Below are positions 54,537 through 63,972 of a DNA stretch of 64,000 bases, piece by piece. Every line of letters begins with the position of its first letter. Positions within the stretch are counted from its first letter, which is position 1. The stretch covers positions 2,356,001-2,420,000 of the forward strand of contig NZ_FNSA01000003.1 of NCBI RefSeq assembly GCF_900104775.1, read 5' to 3'. This DNA comes from Tsukamurella tyrosinosolvens. GTDB lineage: Bacteria; Actinomycetota; Actinomycetes; Mycobacteriales; Mycobacteriaceae. Made by a program: the position numbers and the translations under genes. Under the pieces are notes generated by a model that saw nothing but the letters and a program-made list of their open reading frames with translations, did no database searches and had not been told where the DNA came from.

Positions 54537-55283
54537 ATGACGCTCGACCCACCGGAGTGGCGGCCCGTCGCCCGCACGCGCACGTACCAGCTGGTGATCA
54601 GCGCGATCGAGGAACAGATCCTGAGCGGCTCGCTCCGCGTGGGCGACGCGCTGCCCCCCGAGCGCGACCTCGCGGCACGACTGGAGGTCAGCCGCCCCGC
54701 GGTCCGGGAGGCGCTGCGCGTGCTCGAGGCGCAGGGCGTGGTGACCTCGGGCACTGGAAGCGGGCCGCGCGCCGGCACGTTCGTCAGCGCCATGCCCGCC
54801 GACTCCCTCGCGCACTTCCTGCGCCTGCACATGGCGCTCACCAACTTCGAGTTCCCCGAGATCGTCGAGGCGCGCGTCCTCCTGGAGCGGTCCTCGGTCT
54901 CGCTCGCGGCCCGGGATGCCGACGCAGCGGCACTGGCTCCCGTCCGTGCCGCGCTCGCGGCGATGGACACCGCCGGCGAGGACCGCGCCGCCTTCAACGA
55001 CGCCGACACCGACTTCCACACCGCGATCGCCGAGGCGTGCGGCAATCGCCTCGTGACCACGGTGACGGTCGCGATCCGGGGCGCCCTCCGCGCGGGGATC
55101 CTCGCCGCCTTCGAGGAGATCGAGGACTGGCCGGCACTGACCGCGGTCCTGCAGCAGGAGCACCGGGCGATCTTCGCGGCGATCGAGTCGGGCGACGCCG
55201 AGCGCGCGGCAGAGCTGACCGAGACGCACATCCGAGGCGCCTACCGCCGCCTGCCCGGACTGCACTCGGGCACGATCGTCTGA
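54537..55283 (+). CDS. GntR/FadR-family regulator (FCD domain)
   Basis: The 248-residue protein has a GntR winged helix (about residues 12-75: LPPERDLAARLEVSRPAVRE is the recognition unit) and an all-helical FCD ligand domain (about 95-230) with the metal/ligand residues DFHTAIAEACGN and HRAIFAAIESGD. The LldR branch of this family senses lactate. Divergence from lutABC and the shared operator make it the likely lut regulator. The ATG follows GAGGCTGAGGG. cobN begins 25 bases after its stop with its own -10 box. Confidence 0.92.
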   Translation: MTLDPPEWRPVARTRTYQLVISAIEEQILSGSLRVGDALPPERDLAARLEVSRPAVREALRVLEAQGVVTSGTGSGPRAGTFVSAMPADSLAHFLRLHMALTNFEFPEIVEARVLLERSSVSLAARDADAAALAPVRAALAAMDTAGEDRAAFNDADTDFHTAIAEACGNRLVTTVTVAIRGALRAGILAAFEEIEDWPALTAVLQQEHRAIFAAIESGDAERAAELTETHIRGAYRRLPGLHSGTIV

Positions 55284-55295
55284 ATCGGCGCCCAC

Positions 55296-55308
55296 TAGGG
55301 TTGGTGAG
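55296..55308 (+). promoter_or_regulatory. Leaderless-type -10 box of cobN
   Basis: TAGGGT (55296-55301) is followed by 7 bases and the GTG start of cobN. With such a short leader there is no room for a cobalamin riboswitch. Confidence 0.6.
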
Positions 55309-58300
55309 GTGATCCTTCTCCTCTCCACCTCGGACACCGACCTCCTCAGCGCGAAGGCCAGCGGCGCCGACTACCGCTGGGCCAATCCCGCCCGGATCAG
55401 CGTCGACCTCGACCTGCCCGGCCTGCTCGACGGTGCCGACGTCGTGGTGGTCCGCATCCTCGGCGGCCGCCGGTACTGGGAGAGCGGCCTCGACGCGCTT
55501 GCGGCCAGCGGCAAACCGGTCGTCGTCGTCTCGGGGGAGCAGGCGCCCGACGCCGACCTCATGGAGGCCTCGACGGTGGCCGCCGGCGTCGCCACGCAGG
55601 CGCACGCCTACCTCGCCGAGGGCGGACCGGACAATCTGGCGCAGCTGTACCACTTCTTGTCCGACACGATCCTGCTCACCGGGGACGGCTTCGCAGCGCC
55701 CGTCGCCGCTCCGCAGTGGGGCGTCATCGACCGCCCGTCGGGCGAGGGCCCACGGATCGGCGTTCTCTACTACCGGGCCCAGCACCTCGCGGGCAACACG
55801 GCCTACATCGACGCCCTCGCGACGGCGATCGAGGACCGTGGTGCGGTGGCCGTACCGATCTTCTGCGCCTCGCTGCGCACCGCCGACGACGCGCTCTTCG
55901 CCGAGCTCGGCACCCTCGATGCCCTCGTCGTAACAGTGCTCGCCGCGGGCGGCGTCAACGCCGCCGGTGCCGCCGCCGGGGGCGACGACGAGTCCTGGGA
56001 CGTCGGGCGCCTCGCGGCGCTCGACATCCCGATCCTGCAGGCGCTCGCGCTCACCACCTCCCGCGAGCAGTGGGAGGAGAGCGACGACGGCCTCAGCCCG
56101 CTCGACGTCGCCACCCAGGTCGCGATCCCGGAGTTCGACGGCCGGATCATCACCGTGCCCTTCTCCTTCAAGGAGATCGGCGACGACGGCCTGCCCTCGT
56201 ACGTCCCGGACGCCGAGCGCGCCACTCGGGTCGCGGGCCTCGCGCTGCGGCACGCGCGGTTGCGGGCGATCCCGAACGCGGACAAGAAGATCGCGCTGAT
56301 GCTGTCGGCGTACCCCACCAAGCACGCCCGCATCGGCAACGCCGTCGGCCTGGACACCCCGCAGTCGGCGCTGGAGCTGATCCGCCGGCTCGCGGACGCG
56401 GGCTACGACGTCGGCGCACCGTCGGACATCCCCGGACTGGACGCGGACGACTCCGACGCCTTCATCCACGCCGTCATCGCCCGCGGCGGCCAGGACCCCG
56501 ACTGGCTCTCGGACGAGCGACTCGACGGGAGTGAGGTCACCGTCGACCCCGCGACCTACCGCGCCTGGTTCGCGACGCTCCCGCAGGACCTGCGCGACGC
56601 CGTGACGGAGCACTGGGGCGAGGCGCCCGGTTCGCTGTTCACCACCGGGGCCGGCGACATCGCGATCGCCGCGCTGCGGTTCGGGAACCTCACGGTGATG
56701 GTGCAGCCGCCCCGCGGCTTCGGCGAGAATCCCGTCGCGATCTACCACGACCCGGACCTGCCGCCGAGCCATCACTACCTGGCCAGCTACCGCTGGCTCG
56801 CCGACCGCGAGCACGGCTTCGGCGCGGACGCGGTGATCCATCTCGGCAAGCACGGCAACCTGGAATGGCTGCCCGGCAAGACGCTCGGCATGTCCGCGTC
56901 GTGCGGCACCGACGCCGCGCTGGGCGACCTGCCGCTGATCTACCCGTTCCTGGTCAACGACCCGGGCGAGGGCACCCAGGCGAAGCGGCGCGCGCACGCG
57001 GTGCTCGTCGACCATCTCATCCCGCCGATGGCGCGCGCCGAGAGCTACGGCGACATCGCCCGCCTCGAGCAGCACCTCGACGAGTACGCCAACGTGCAGA
57101 GCCTCGACCCCGCGAAGCTGCCGATGATCCGCCAGCAGATCTGGACGCTCCTGCAGGCCGCGAAACTCGACCACGACCTGGGGCTGACCGACCAGCCCGA
57201 CGAGGACGCCTTCGACGACATGATCCTGCACGTCGACGGCTGGCTCTGCGAGATCAAGGACGTGCAGATCCGTGACGGCCTGCACATCCTGGGGGCGGCA
57301 CCGTCGGGCGACGCGGAGACCGACCTCGTGCTCGCGATGCTGCGCGCCAAGCAGATGTGGGCGGGCTCCGTGCACACGCCGGGCCTGCGCGAGGCGCTGG
57401 GCCTGGAGGAGGACGGCACCGCATCGAAGGCGAAGACGGACGAGTTCGAGGCCCGCGCCCGCGAGCTCGTCGTCGCCGCGGCGGCCGCCGACTGGGCACC
57501 GTCGGCGATGGCCGGCCTCACGGACGACCCGGCCGTCGCGAAGATCCTGGACTTCGCGGCCACCGAGATCGTGCCCCGCCTGCGCCGCACCGGCGACGAG
57601 ATCGACCACGTCCTGCGCGCGCTGGCGGGCGGCTTCGTTCCCGCAGGGCCGTCGGGCTCGCCGCTGCGCGGCCTGGTCAACGTGCTCCCCACGGGCCGCA
57701 ACTTCTACTCCGTGGACCCCAAGGCCGTGCCCTCGCGGCTCGCCTGGGCGACGGGCCAGGAGCTGGCCGCCTCGCTGGTCGCGCGGTACCGGGAGGAGCA
57801 CGGCGAGTATCCGAAGTCGGTCGGCCTGTCGGTGTGGGGCACCTCGGCCATGCGCACCGCCGGCGACGACATCGCCGAGGTCCTGGCGCTGCTCGGCGTC
57901 ACGCCGGTGTGGGACGAGCAGTCCCGCCGCGTCTCCGGTCTGGAGGTCATCGGACTCGAGGAGCTGGGCCGCCCGCGCATCGACGTCACCGTCCGCATCT
58001 CCGGCTTCTTCCGCGACGCCTTCCCGCACGTCGTGGCGATGCTCGACGACGCGGTCCAGCTGGTCGCCCGTCTCGACGAGGACGACGCGTCCAACTACGT
58101 CGCGGCGCACACCCGCGCGGCCCTGGCCGAGCACGGCGACGATCGTCGCGCGACGACCCGCGTCTTCGGCTCCAAGCCCGGCACCTACGGCGCCGGCCTG
58201 CTGCAGCTCATCGATTCGAAGAACTGGCGCAGCGACGCCGATCTCGCCGAGGTCTACACGGCCTGGGGCGGCTACGCCTACGGCCGCGGGCTCGACGGTG

Positions 58301-58875
58301 CGCCCGCCGCCGACGACATGCGCGCGGCGTACCGGCGGATCAACGTCGCCGCGAAGAACATCGACACCCGCGAGCACGACATCGCCGACTCGGACGACTA
58401 CTTCCAGTACCACGGCGGCATGGTCGCGACGGTGCGCCACCTCACGGGCGCCGACCCCGAGGCCTACGTCGGCGACTCCACGCGGCCGGACTCCGTGCGC
58501 ACCCGCACGCTGAGCGAGGAGACCAACCGGGTCTTCCGCGCCCGCGTGGTGAACCCGCGGTGGATGGCGGCCATGCGCCGGCACGGCTACAAGGGCGCCT
58601 TCGAGATGGCCGCGACGGTGGACTACCTCTTCGGCTTCGACGCCACCGCCGGCGTGATGGCCGACTGGATGTACGAGAAGCTCACCGAGAACTACGTCCT
58701 CGATCCCGAGAACCGCAAGTTCATGGAGGAGTCGAACCCGTGGGCGCTCCACGGCATCGCCGAGCGGCTCCTCGAGGCCTCGCAGCGCGAGCTGTGGAAG
58801 GAGCCCGATCCCGAGCTCCTCGCCGCCCTCCAGCAGGCCTACCTCGACACCGAAGGCGACCTCGAGGACCGCTGA
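55309..58875 (+). CDS. cobN: Cobaltochelatase subunit CobN
   Basis: CobN is the large subunit that inserts cobalt into hydrogenobyrinic acid diamide in the aerobic pathway, driven by an AAA ATPase partner not in this window. The 1188-residue length is usual. It has the family core IHLGKHGNLEWLPGKT (about residues 510-525), with the conserved His-Gly-Asn, and later TGRNFYSVDPKAVPS (about 794-808) and KGAFEMAATVDYLFGFDATA (about 1095-1114). The GTG has TAGGGT 7 bases upstream. A very long minus-strand open frame lies opposite and is a shadow of GC-rich codons. Confidence 0.97.
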   Translation: MILLLSTSDTDLLSAKASGADYRWANPARISVDLDLPGLLDGADVVVVRILGGRRYWESGLDALAASGKPVVVVSGEQAPDADLMEASTVAAGVATQAHAYLAEGGPDNLAQLYHFLSDTILLTGDGFAAPVAAPQWGVIDRPSGEGPRIGVLYYRAQHLAGNTAYIDALATAIEDRGAVAVPIFCASLRTADDALFAELGTLDALVVTVLAAGGVNAAGAAAGGDDESWDVGRLAALDIPILQALALTTSREQWEESDDGLSPLDVATQVAIPEFDGRIITVPFSFKEIGDDGLPSYVPDAERATRVAGLALRHARLRAIPNADKKIALMLSAYPTKHARIGNAVGLDTPQSALELIRRLADAGYDVGAPSDIPGLDADDSDAFIHAVIARGGQDPDWLSDERLDGSEVTVDPATYRAWFATLPQDLRDAVTEHWGEAPGSLFTTGAGDIAIAALRFGNLTVMVQPPRGFGENPVAIYHDPDLPPSHHYLASYRWLADREHGFGADAVIHLGKHGNLEWLPGKTLGMSASCGTDAALGDLPLIYPFLVNDPGEGTQAKRRAHAVLVDHLIPPMARAESYGDIARLEQHLDEYANVQSLDPAKLPMIRQQIWTLLQAAKLDHDLGLTDQPDEDAFDDMILHVDGWLCEIKDVQIRDGLHILGAAPSGDAETDLVLAMLRAKQMWAGSVHTPGLREALGLEEDGTASKAKTDEFEARARELVVAAAAADWAPSAMAGLTDDPAVAKILDFAATEIVPRLRRTGDEIDHVLRALAGGFVPAGPSGSPLRGLVNVLPTGRNFYSVDPKAVPSRLAWATGQELAASLVARYREEHGEYPKSVGLSVWGTSAMRTAGDDIAEVLALLGVTPVWDEQSRRVSGLEVIGLEELGRPRIDVTVRISGFFRDAFPHVVAMLDDAVQLVARLDEDDASNYVAAHTRAALAEHGDDRRATTRVFGSKPGTYGAGLLQLIDSKNWRSDADLAEVYTAWGGYAYGRGLDGAPAADDMRAAYRRINVAAKNIDTREHDIADSDDYFQYHGGMVATVRHLTGADPEAYVGDSTRPDSVRTRTLSEETNRVFRARVVNPRWMAAMRRHGYKGAFEMAATVDYLFGFDATAGVMADWMYEKLTENYVLDPENRKFMEESNPWALHGIAERLLEASQRELWKEPDPELLAALQQAYLDTEGDLEDR

Positions 58876-58878
58876 TCG

Positions 58879-58940
58879 AATTGAACACCGTTTCTGTTCA
58901 GCCCGACCTGGGCTTTCTCTGACAGAAACGGTGTTCAATT
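58879..58940. repeat. Perfect 19-bp inverted repeat with nested hairpin
   Basis: AATTGAACACCGTTTCTGT (58879-58897) is repeated exactly inverted at 58922-58940. The 24-base spacer holds a second hairpin, GCCC-GACCT-GGGC (58901-58913). It starts 3 bases after the cobN stop. It may be a terminator, but both arms are unusually AT-rich for this DNA and there is no T-run. Confidence 0.75.
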
Positions 58941-58986
58941 GCGAGGGGGCCGGGAACCTTTCGCCCGGTTCGCCCGTTGTACCGGT

Positions 58987-59514
58987 ATGAAGCTCTTCGC
59001 GTTCCTGACCTACATCGTCGTGGAGATCGCGGCGTTCGCCGGGCTGGTGTCCTGGCTCGGCTTCGGCTGGGCGGTGCTCGCCATGATCGGCGCCACCGTC
59101 CTCGGCGTGCTCATGCTGCGGCGCACCGCCGCGGGCGTGCTGCGCGACCTCGGGCAGGCGCTCGACGGGCAGCGGTCCGCGGGCCCCGCGCTGATGGACA
59201 CCGCGATCCTCGCGGCGGCCGTCTTCCTGCTCGCCGTGCCCGGCGTGGTGAGTACCGCGCTCGGCCTGCTCCTGCTGGTCAAGCCGGTCCGCGCCGTGGT
59301 CCGTCCCGCGGTCGCCTACGTCGGCGCCAAGCGCGTGGCGTCCTTCGTGGAGGAGTCCGGCCTGGTCACCGTCCTCGCCGGGCAGCCGCGCGGCTTCGGC
59401 ACGGTCGTCGACGGTGACGTCGTCGCCGACCAGCGCACCCCCGCTGAGCCCGTGGTCGACTTCGGCGGCCCGGGCCCGCGCCCGGGATACCGCGAGTTGC
59501 CGCCCGCGCAGTAG
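58987..59514 (+). CDS. fxsA: FxsA-family membrane protein
   Basis: The 175-residue protein has three or four hydrophobic segments (about residues 2-20, 24-44, 75-98) and a cytosolic tail. The conserved opening LFAFLTYIVVEIAAFAGLVSW is the FxsA signature. E. coli FxsA limits exclusion of phage T7 by the F plasmid; its normal role is unknown. In M. tuberculosis fxsA also lies near ppm1. No clear -10 box or strong ribosome site is visible before the ATG. Confidence 0.9.
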   Translation: MKLFAFLTYIVVEIAAFAGLVSWLGFGWAVLAMIGATVLGVLMLRRTAAGVLRDLGQALDGQRSAGPALMDTAILAAAVFLLAVPGVVSTALGLLLLVKPVRAVVRPAVAYVGAKRVASFVEESGLVTVLAGQPRGFGTVVDGDVVADQRTPAEPVVDFGGPGPRPGYRELPPAQ

Positions 59515-59544
59515 TCGGCAGGCTGGTCGTCGGTCACCGGCGCT

Positions 59545-59608
59545 ACATCTCTCGAGGCGTTCTGCGACTCAGTCGGCGCGAACCGACGCAGAACGCTTCG
59601 AAAGATGT
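59545..59608. repeat. 64-base imperfect stem-loop before the amidohydrolase gene
   Basis: Two 22-base arms (59545-59566 and 59587-59608) are inverted copies that differ at two positions, one of them a G-U pair in RNA. A TCGG/CCGA pair inside extends the stem. It lies between the fxsA stop and the amidohydrolase start and could be a terminator for fxsA. Confidence 0.65.
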
Positions 59609-59652
59609 GCGCACCGTCGAACCGAAAGTCCTGTTTGGCAGACTGGACCTCC

Positions 59653-61215
59653 GTGACCACCGAACTGCTCCTCGGCGGGCGGATCTACACGCCCACGTCC
59701 ACCACCGCCACCGCGATCGCCGTCGAGAACGGGGTGATCAGCTGGATCGGGGAGGACCGCGCCGCGCGGGCACTGCACCCGGACGCGCGGGTCACCGACC
59801 TCGACGGGGCGTTCGTCGCCCCCGCCTTCGTCGACACCCACGTCCACCTGACCGCCACGGGGCTCGCGCTGACCGGGCCGGACCTGTCCGGCGGTCCGGA
59901 GGCGGTGCGGGCCGCGCTCGCCGCCACCCCCGGCGAGACCGTGATCGCCCGCGGCTGGGACGACACCACGTGGGAGGGCCCGCTCCGGCGCACCGATCTC
60001 GACGAGAACCGCGTCGTCTACGCGGCCCGGGTCGACGAGCACTCCGCGCAGGCCAGCACCGCACTGCGCGCCCTCGTCCCCGGTCTGGAGGGGCTCGCCG
60101 GCTTCTCGCCCGACGGTCCGCTCACCGCAGCCGCCCACCACGCCGTCCGCGCCGCCGCCCTCGCGGCGCTCAGCAACGCGCAGATCACCACCGCGCAGAC
60201 CGCCGCCCTCGACGCGGCAGCGGCCGCGGGCATCGCCGCCGTCCACGAGTGTGGCGGGCCCGACATCGCGGGCGAGCGCGACTTCACCCTGCTCGGTGCC
60301 CTCGACCACGGGGTGCGCGTGCGCCGCTACTGGGGCGAGGCGGCCCGCGACGCCGACCACGCCCGCGCGCTCATCTACCGCACCGGGGCCGACGGCCTGG
60401 CCGGCGACCTCTTCGTGGACGGCTCGCTCGGCAGCCGCACCGCGCTGCTGCGCGCGCCGTACGCGGACGCACCGTCGAACGGAGTCGCGTACCTCGACCA
60501 GGAGACCGTGACCGCGCACGTCCTGGCGTGCACCCGGGCCCGGATCCAGGCCGGCTTCCACGCCATCGGCGATGCCGCGGTCGCGCGAGTGGTCGCGGCC
60601 TTCGCGGCGGCCGTCGACGCCTTCGGCGGTCCCCGGGTCGCCTCCTGCGGGCACCGCGTCGAACACGCGGAAATGGTCACGCCGGACGAGGCCGCGAAGC
60701 TCGGCGACTGGGGCGTGAACGCCTCGATGCAGCCGCAGTTCGACGCGCTGTGGGGCGGACCGGACGGCATGTACGCCCGCCGCCTCGGCCCGGAGCGCGC
60801 CGCGGCCCTCAACGACTTCGCCCTGCTCGCGAAGAACGCCGTGCCGCTGGCCTTCTCGTCGGACTCGCCCGTCACCCCGCTCGACCCGTGGGCCACACTG
60901 CGCGCCGCGGTCCAGCACCACACGCCCGGCAGCGCGATCTCGCCGCGCGCCGCCTTCGCCGCCGCGACCCGTGGCGCGTGGCGGGCCGGGGGAGTCCGCG
61001 ACGGCGTCGCCGGGACACTGGTCCCCGGCGCGCCCGCGACCTTCGCGGTCTGGGACGCCGACGAGCTGGTGGTCCGGGCCCCGTCGGACGCCGTGCAGCG
61101 CTGGTCGACCGACCCCCGCGCGGGCGTCGCGCCCCTGCCCGACCTCGCGCCCGGCGCGCGCCTGCCGCGGTGCCTGCGCACCGTGGTCGACGGCCGGACG
61201 GTGTTCGCGGCGTGA
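59653..61215 (+). CDS. Metal-dependent amidohydrolase (YtcJ-like)
   Basis: The 520-residue protein is an Amidohydrolase_3-type enzyme. A beta-sandwich start ([24 protein letters not shown] at about residues 55-66, the HxH metal site) leads to a TIM barrel with HAIGDAAV (about 312-319) and HRVEHAEMV (about 338-346). [12 protein letters not shown] (about 404-415) carries the last metal ligand. Family members hydrolyse amides or cyclic amides. I use the GTG at 59653. It overlaps lnt by 4 bases, as does its probable homologue near M. tuberculosis ppm1. Substrate is unknown. Confidence 0.85.
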   Translation: MTTELLLGGRIYTPTSTTATAIAVENGVISWIGEDRAARALHPDARVTDLDGAFVAPAFVDTHVHLTATGLALTGPDLSGGPEAVRAALAATPGETVIARGWDDTTWEGPLRRTDLDENRVVYAARVDEHSAQASTALRALVPGLEGLAGFSPDGPLTAAAHHAVRAAALAALSNAQITTAQTAALDAAAAAGIAAVHECGGPDIAGERDFTLLGALDHGVRVRRYWGEAARDADHARALIYRTGADGLAGDLFVDGSLGSRTALLRAPYADAPSNGVAYLDQETVTAHVLACTRARIQAGFHAIGDAAVARVVAAFAAAVDAFGGPRVASCGHRVEHAEMVTPDEAAKLGDWGVNASMQPQFDALWGGPDGMYARRLGPERAAALNDFALLAKNAVPLAFSSDSPVTPLDPWATLRAAVQHHTPGSAISPRAAFAAATRGAWRAGGVRDGVAGTLVPGAPATFAVWDADELVVRAPSDAVQRWSTDPRAGVAPLPDLAPGARLPRCLRTVVDGRTVFAA

Positions 61216-62747
61216 CGCTCCTGGTCCGCGGGGGAGCCGCGCTGCTCGCCGGCGTCGCGCTGTTCTTCGCCTTCCCGCCGGCGGGCCTGTGGTGGCTCGC
61301 GCCGATCGGGGTCGCGGCGCTGGTCGCCGTCCTCGCCACCCGCGAACGCCCGACGCTGCGCGGCGGCTTCGGATACGGCCTCCTCGCCGGGCTCGGCCTG
61401 TTCATCCCCCTGCTCAAGTGGATCGACTCCATGGTCGGCGCCCTCCCGTGGATCGGCCTGGGCATCACCTGCGCCCTCTACTACGGCGCGTTCGGCCTGA
61501 TCGCGACGCGCGTCGCCCGTGCCCCCGGCGGCCCCGTGTGGGTCGCGGCGGCGTTCGCCGTCACGGAATGGGCGCGCGCCTCCTTCCCGTTCGGCGGCTT
61601 CCCGTGGGGGAGGCTCGCCTTCAGCCAGGCCGACGGTCCGCTGCTGGCCCTGGCCCGGTACGTCGGGGCGCCCGGCCTGTCCTTCGTCGTCGCCCTGCTC
61701 GGCGCGAGTCTCGCCGCCGCGGGAGTCTCGGCGTACCGTCGGGCGGACCGTCGTGCGTACCTGCTGCCCGCGGCCGCGGCGGCCCTCGCGGCGATCGGAG
61801 CGGCCGCGGCCTGGCCGGCCGTGGGGGCACCGTCGTCGGGGCGCGAGGTGACCATTGCCGCGATCCAGGGGAACGTGCCGGAGCAGCGCTGGGACGTCGC
61901 GACGCAGCGGGAGGCCGTGCTCAGCAACCACCTGAGCGAGACGCACCGGCTCGCGACGGAGGTGCGGGAGGGCCGACAGAAGCAGCCCGACGTCGTGATC
62001 TGGCCGGAGAACTCCTCGGACGTCTCGCCCGAGCGCGACCCGGACGTCGCGGCGCGGATCCGGGCCGCGGCCGCCGACGTGGGCGCGCCGATCCTGGTCG
62101 GCACGGTGCACTACGACGGCACGGGCCGCTACTACAACAGCATGATCCTCATCGACGCGAACGGGCCCCTGGAGCGGCACGACAAGGCCATCCTGCAGCC
62201 CTTCGGCGAGACCATGCCGATGCGCGACTTCTTCCGCCTGTTCAGCGACTACGTCGACCTGGCGAACGACTTCACGCCCGGGACCGGGCCCGGCGTCGTG
62301 CACCCGAACGGCGTTCCGCTGGGCGTGGCGACCTGCTACGAGGTCGCCTTCGACCGGGCGCTCCGCGGGTCCGTCGAGAACGGGGCCCAGGTGCTCACCG
62401 TCCCCACGAACAACGCGACCTTCGGCCGGACCGGGATGACCTACCAGCAGCTCGGCATGTCCCGCGTGCGGGCCGTCGAGCTCGACCGCGACGTCGTCGT
62501 CGCGGCCACCACCGGTGTGAGCGCCCTGGTGCGCCCCGACGGCGAGGTGACGCGGCAGACGAGCATCTGGACCAACGACCACCTCGTCGAGACGATCCGG
62601 CTCCGCGACGGCCTCACCCCGGCGGCGCGCCTGGGGGATTGGGGCGAGGTCGCACTGCTCGTGGCCACCCTCTGCGGAATCGCGATCGCGATAAGGCACG
62701 ATGGAGGTCTGTTTCAGCCCCGCCCACGGACCGAGGAACCTGCATGA
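61212..62747 (+). CDS. lnt: Apolipoprotein N-acyltransferase
   Basis: Lnt adds the third acyl chain to the N-terminal Cys of lipoproteins. The 511-residue protein has about six membrane helices (1-200) and an outside nitrilase domain. The catalytic Glu-Lys-Cys set is visible as WPENSS/E region, [11 protein letters not shown] (Lys about 325) and VATCYEVAF (Cys about 378). In M. tuberculosis this domain is fused to Ppm1 in one protein, but here it is a separate gene that overlaps ppm1 by 4 bases. Predicted lipoprotein clients in this window are at 4.4 and 8.9 kb. Confidence 0.95.
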   Translation: MTLLVRGGAALLAGVALFFAFPPAGLWWLAPIGVAALVAVLATRERPTLRGGFGYGLLAGLGLFIPLLKWIDSMVGALPWIGLGITCALYYGAFGLIATRVARAPGGPVWVAAAFAVTEWARASFPFGGFPWGRLAFSQADGPLLALARYVGAPGLSFVVALLGASLAAAGVSAYRRADRRAYLLPAAAAALAAIGAAAAWPAVGAPSSGREVTIAAIQGNVPEQRWDVATQREAVLSNHLSETHRLATEVREGRQKQPDVVIWPENSSDVSPERDPDVAARIRAAAADVGAPILVGTVHYDGTGRYYNSMILIDANGPLERHDKAILQPFGETMPMRDFFRLFSDYVDLANDFTPGTGPGVVHPNGVPLGVATCYEVAFDRALRGSVENGAQVLTVPTNNATFGRTGMTYQQLGMSRVRAVELDRDVVVAATTGVSALVRPDGEVTRQTSIWTNDHLVETIRLRDGLTPAARLGDWGEVALLVATLCGIAIAIRHDGGLFQPRPRTEEPA

Positions 62748-63502
62748 GTGAGACGTCAGCGCCGTCGTCGAAGACGCTGGTGATCATCCCCACGTACAAC
62801 GAGCTGGAGAACCTGCCGCTCATCGTGGGCCGGCTGCACACCGCGCAGCCCGATGTCGACGTGCTCGTGGTCGACGACAACAGCCCCGACGGCACCGGCG
62901 ACCTCGCCGACACGATGGCCGCCGAGGATCCGCGGATCCACGTGCTCCACCGGGCCGAGAAGAACGGCCTCGGCGGCGCCTACATCGCGGGCTTCAAGTG
63001 GGCCCTCGAGCGCGACTACCGCGTGGTCGTGGAGATGGACGCCGACGGCTCGCACGCCCCGGAGCAGCTGGAGCGCCACCTCGCAGCGATCGACGCGGGC
63101 GCCGACCTGGTGATCGGTTCGCGCTACGTCTTCGGCGGCAAGACGGTGAACTGGCCGCTGTCGCGCCAGCTCATCTCGCGCGGCGGCAACGTCTACAGCC
63201 AGATCATGCTCGGCACCCGCATCCGTGACATCACGGGCGGTTACAAGGCCTTCCGGCGCGAGACCCTCGAGGGCCTCGGCCTCGACGAGGTGGAGTCGCT
63301 CGGCTACAGCTTCCAGATCGACCTGACCTGGCGCGCCGTCCAAGCGGGGTTCACGGTGGTCGAGGTGCCCATCACCTTCACCGAGCGCGTGATCGGCGAT
63401 TCCAAGATGAGCGGCTCCATCTTCAAGGAGGCGGCCACCCTCGTGCCGAAGTGGGGCTTCCAGGCCCGCAAGCGCAAGCTGCAGAAGCTGCGCGGCAAGT
63501 AG
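62744..63502 (+). CDS. ppm1: Polyprenol-phosphate mannosyltransferase
   Basis: The enzyme makes polyprenyl-phospho-mannose from GDP-mannose for lipomannan, LAM and protein mannosylation. The 252-residue GT2 protein has [13 protein letters not shown] (about residues 12-24), [11 protein letters not shown] (about 41-51), the metal DxD-like EMDADGSH (about 96-103) and [11 protein letters not shown] (about 163-173). It has no C-terminal membrane domain, so it relies on its partner Lnt for the membrane. The ATG overlaps the lnt stop. A strong hairpin follows. Confidence 0.96.
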   Translation: MSETSAPSSKTLVIIPTYNELENLPLIVGRLHTAQPDVDVLVVDDNSPDGTGDLADTMAAEDPRIHVLHRAEKNGLGGAYIAGFKWALERDYRVVVEMDADGSHAPEQLERHLAAIDAGADLVIGSRYVFGGKTVNWPLSRQLISRGGNVYSQIMLGTRIRDITGGYKAFRRETLEGLGLDEVESLGYSFQIDLTWRAVQAGFTVVEVPITFTERVIGDSKMSGSIFKEAATLVPKWGFQARKRKLQKLRGK

Positions 63503-63510
63503 GACCGCAG

Positions 63511-63553
63511 GAACGCCGAAGGGCCCCGGATCACTCCGGGGCCCTTCGTGTTC
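63511..63553. terminator. Strong two-way terminator between ppm1 and rbpA
   Basis: CGAAGGGCCCCGGA and TCCGGGGCCCTTCG (63517-63548) form a perfect 14-bp stem around TCAC. GAAC/GTTC add an outer pair. It lies 9 bases after the ppm1 stop and 18 bases before the convergent rbpA stop. Confidence 0.85.
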
Positions 63554-63571
63554 GTCGGACGAACCTCGCGC

Positions 63572-63907
63572 CTACTTACCGCGCCGCGCCTTGAGCAGGT
63601 CCAGCCGCTCCTTGAGGAGCTCTTCGAGCTCGCCCTCGGACCGCCGCTCCAGGAGCATGTCCCAGTGCGTGCGCGGCGGCTTCGCCTTCTTCTCCTCGGG
63701 TGCGACCCCGTCGATCAGGGTGCCCTCGAGCCCGTTCTTGCACAGCCAGGTGCCGGGGATCTCGGCGTCGTCCGCGAACGGGACGTCGAACTCCTCACCG
63801 TTGTCCGTGCGGTACCGCGCCACCCGGCGCGGAGCGAGGTCGTGGTCCCGATCCGTCTCATAGCTCACCGCGCCCAGGCGGCTGCCCCGTAGAACTCGAT
63901 CTGCCAT
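63572..63907 (-). CDS. rbpA: RNA polymerase-binding protein RbpA
   Basis: RbpA binds RNA polymerase and group I/II sigma factors and stabilises the open promoter complex; it is found in actinobacteria only. The 111-residue protein has the N-terminal tail and core barrel (MADRVLRGSRLGAVSYETDR, YRTDNGEEFDVPF), a basic linker (EEKKAKPPRTHWDMLLERRS, about residues 71-90) and the sigma-interaction helix (ELEELLKERLDLLKARRG). Length and order match the family. A SigR-like promoter pattern lies just upstream. Confidence 0.97.
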   Translation of the reverse strand: MADRVLRGSRLGAVSYETDRDHDLAPRRVARYRTDNGEEFDVPFADDAEIPGTWLCKNGLEGTLIDGVAPEEKKAKPPRTHWDMLLERRSEGELEELLKERLDLLKARRGK

Positions 63908-63916
63908 GCTTCTCCC

Positions 63917-63943
63917 AACCTCTCGCCTACGCCGAACATTCCC
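63917..63943 (-). promoter_or_regulatory. Possible SigR/SigH-type promoter of rbpA
   Basis: On the minus strand GGGAAT is followed by exactly 18 bases and GTT, the spacing of thiol-stress SigR/SigH promoters (GGGAAT-N18-GTT). rbpA is a known SigR target in Streptomyces. The GTT ends 9 bases before the ATG, so a GGGAG ribosome site here would lie outside or at the edge of such a transcript. Confidence 0.5.
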
Positions 63944-63972
63944 AGTCTACCCGGTTCACTAGACTGCGGCCC

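Noticed and set aside
55284-55308. Cobalamin riboswitch before cobN, cobL or cobG
   Set aside because: The spaces are 25 bases before cobN and overlaps before the other two. None has room for a B12 aptamer, and no B12-box-like stretch was seen.
54994-58938. Very long open frame (about 1300 codons) on the minus strand opposite cobN
   Set aside because: It reads as low-complexity Arg/Val/Gly-rich sequence with no domain, and stop-free antisense frames are expected opposite GC-rich genes. cobN is clearly real.
58879-58940. CRISPR repeat or insertion sequence at the cobN palindrome
   Set aside because: There is a single copy, no spacer array, no transposase and no clear target duplication.
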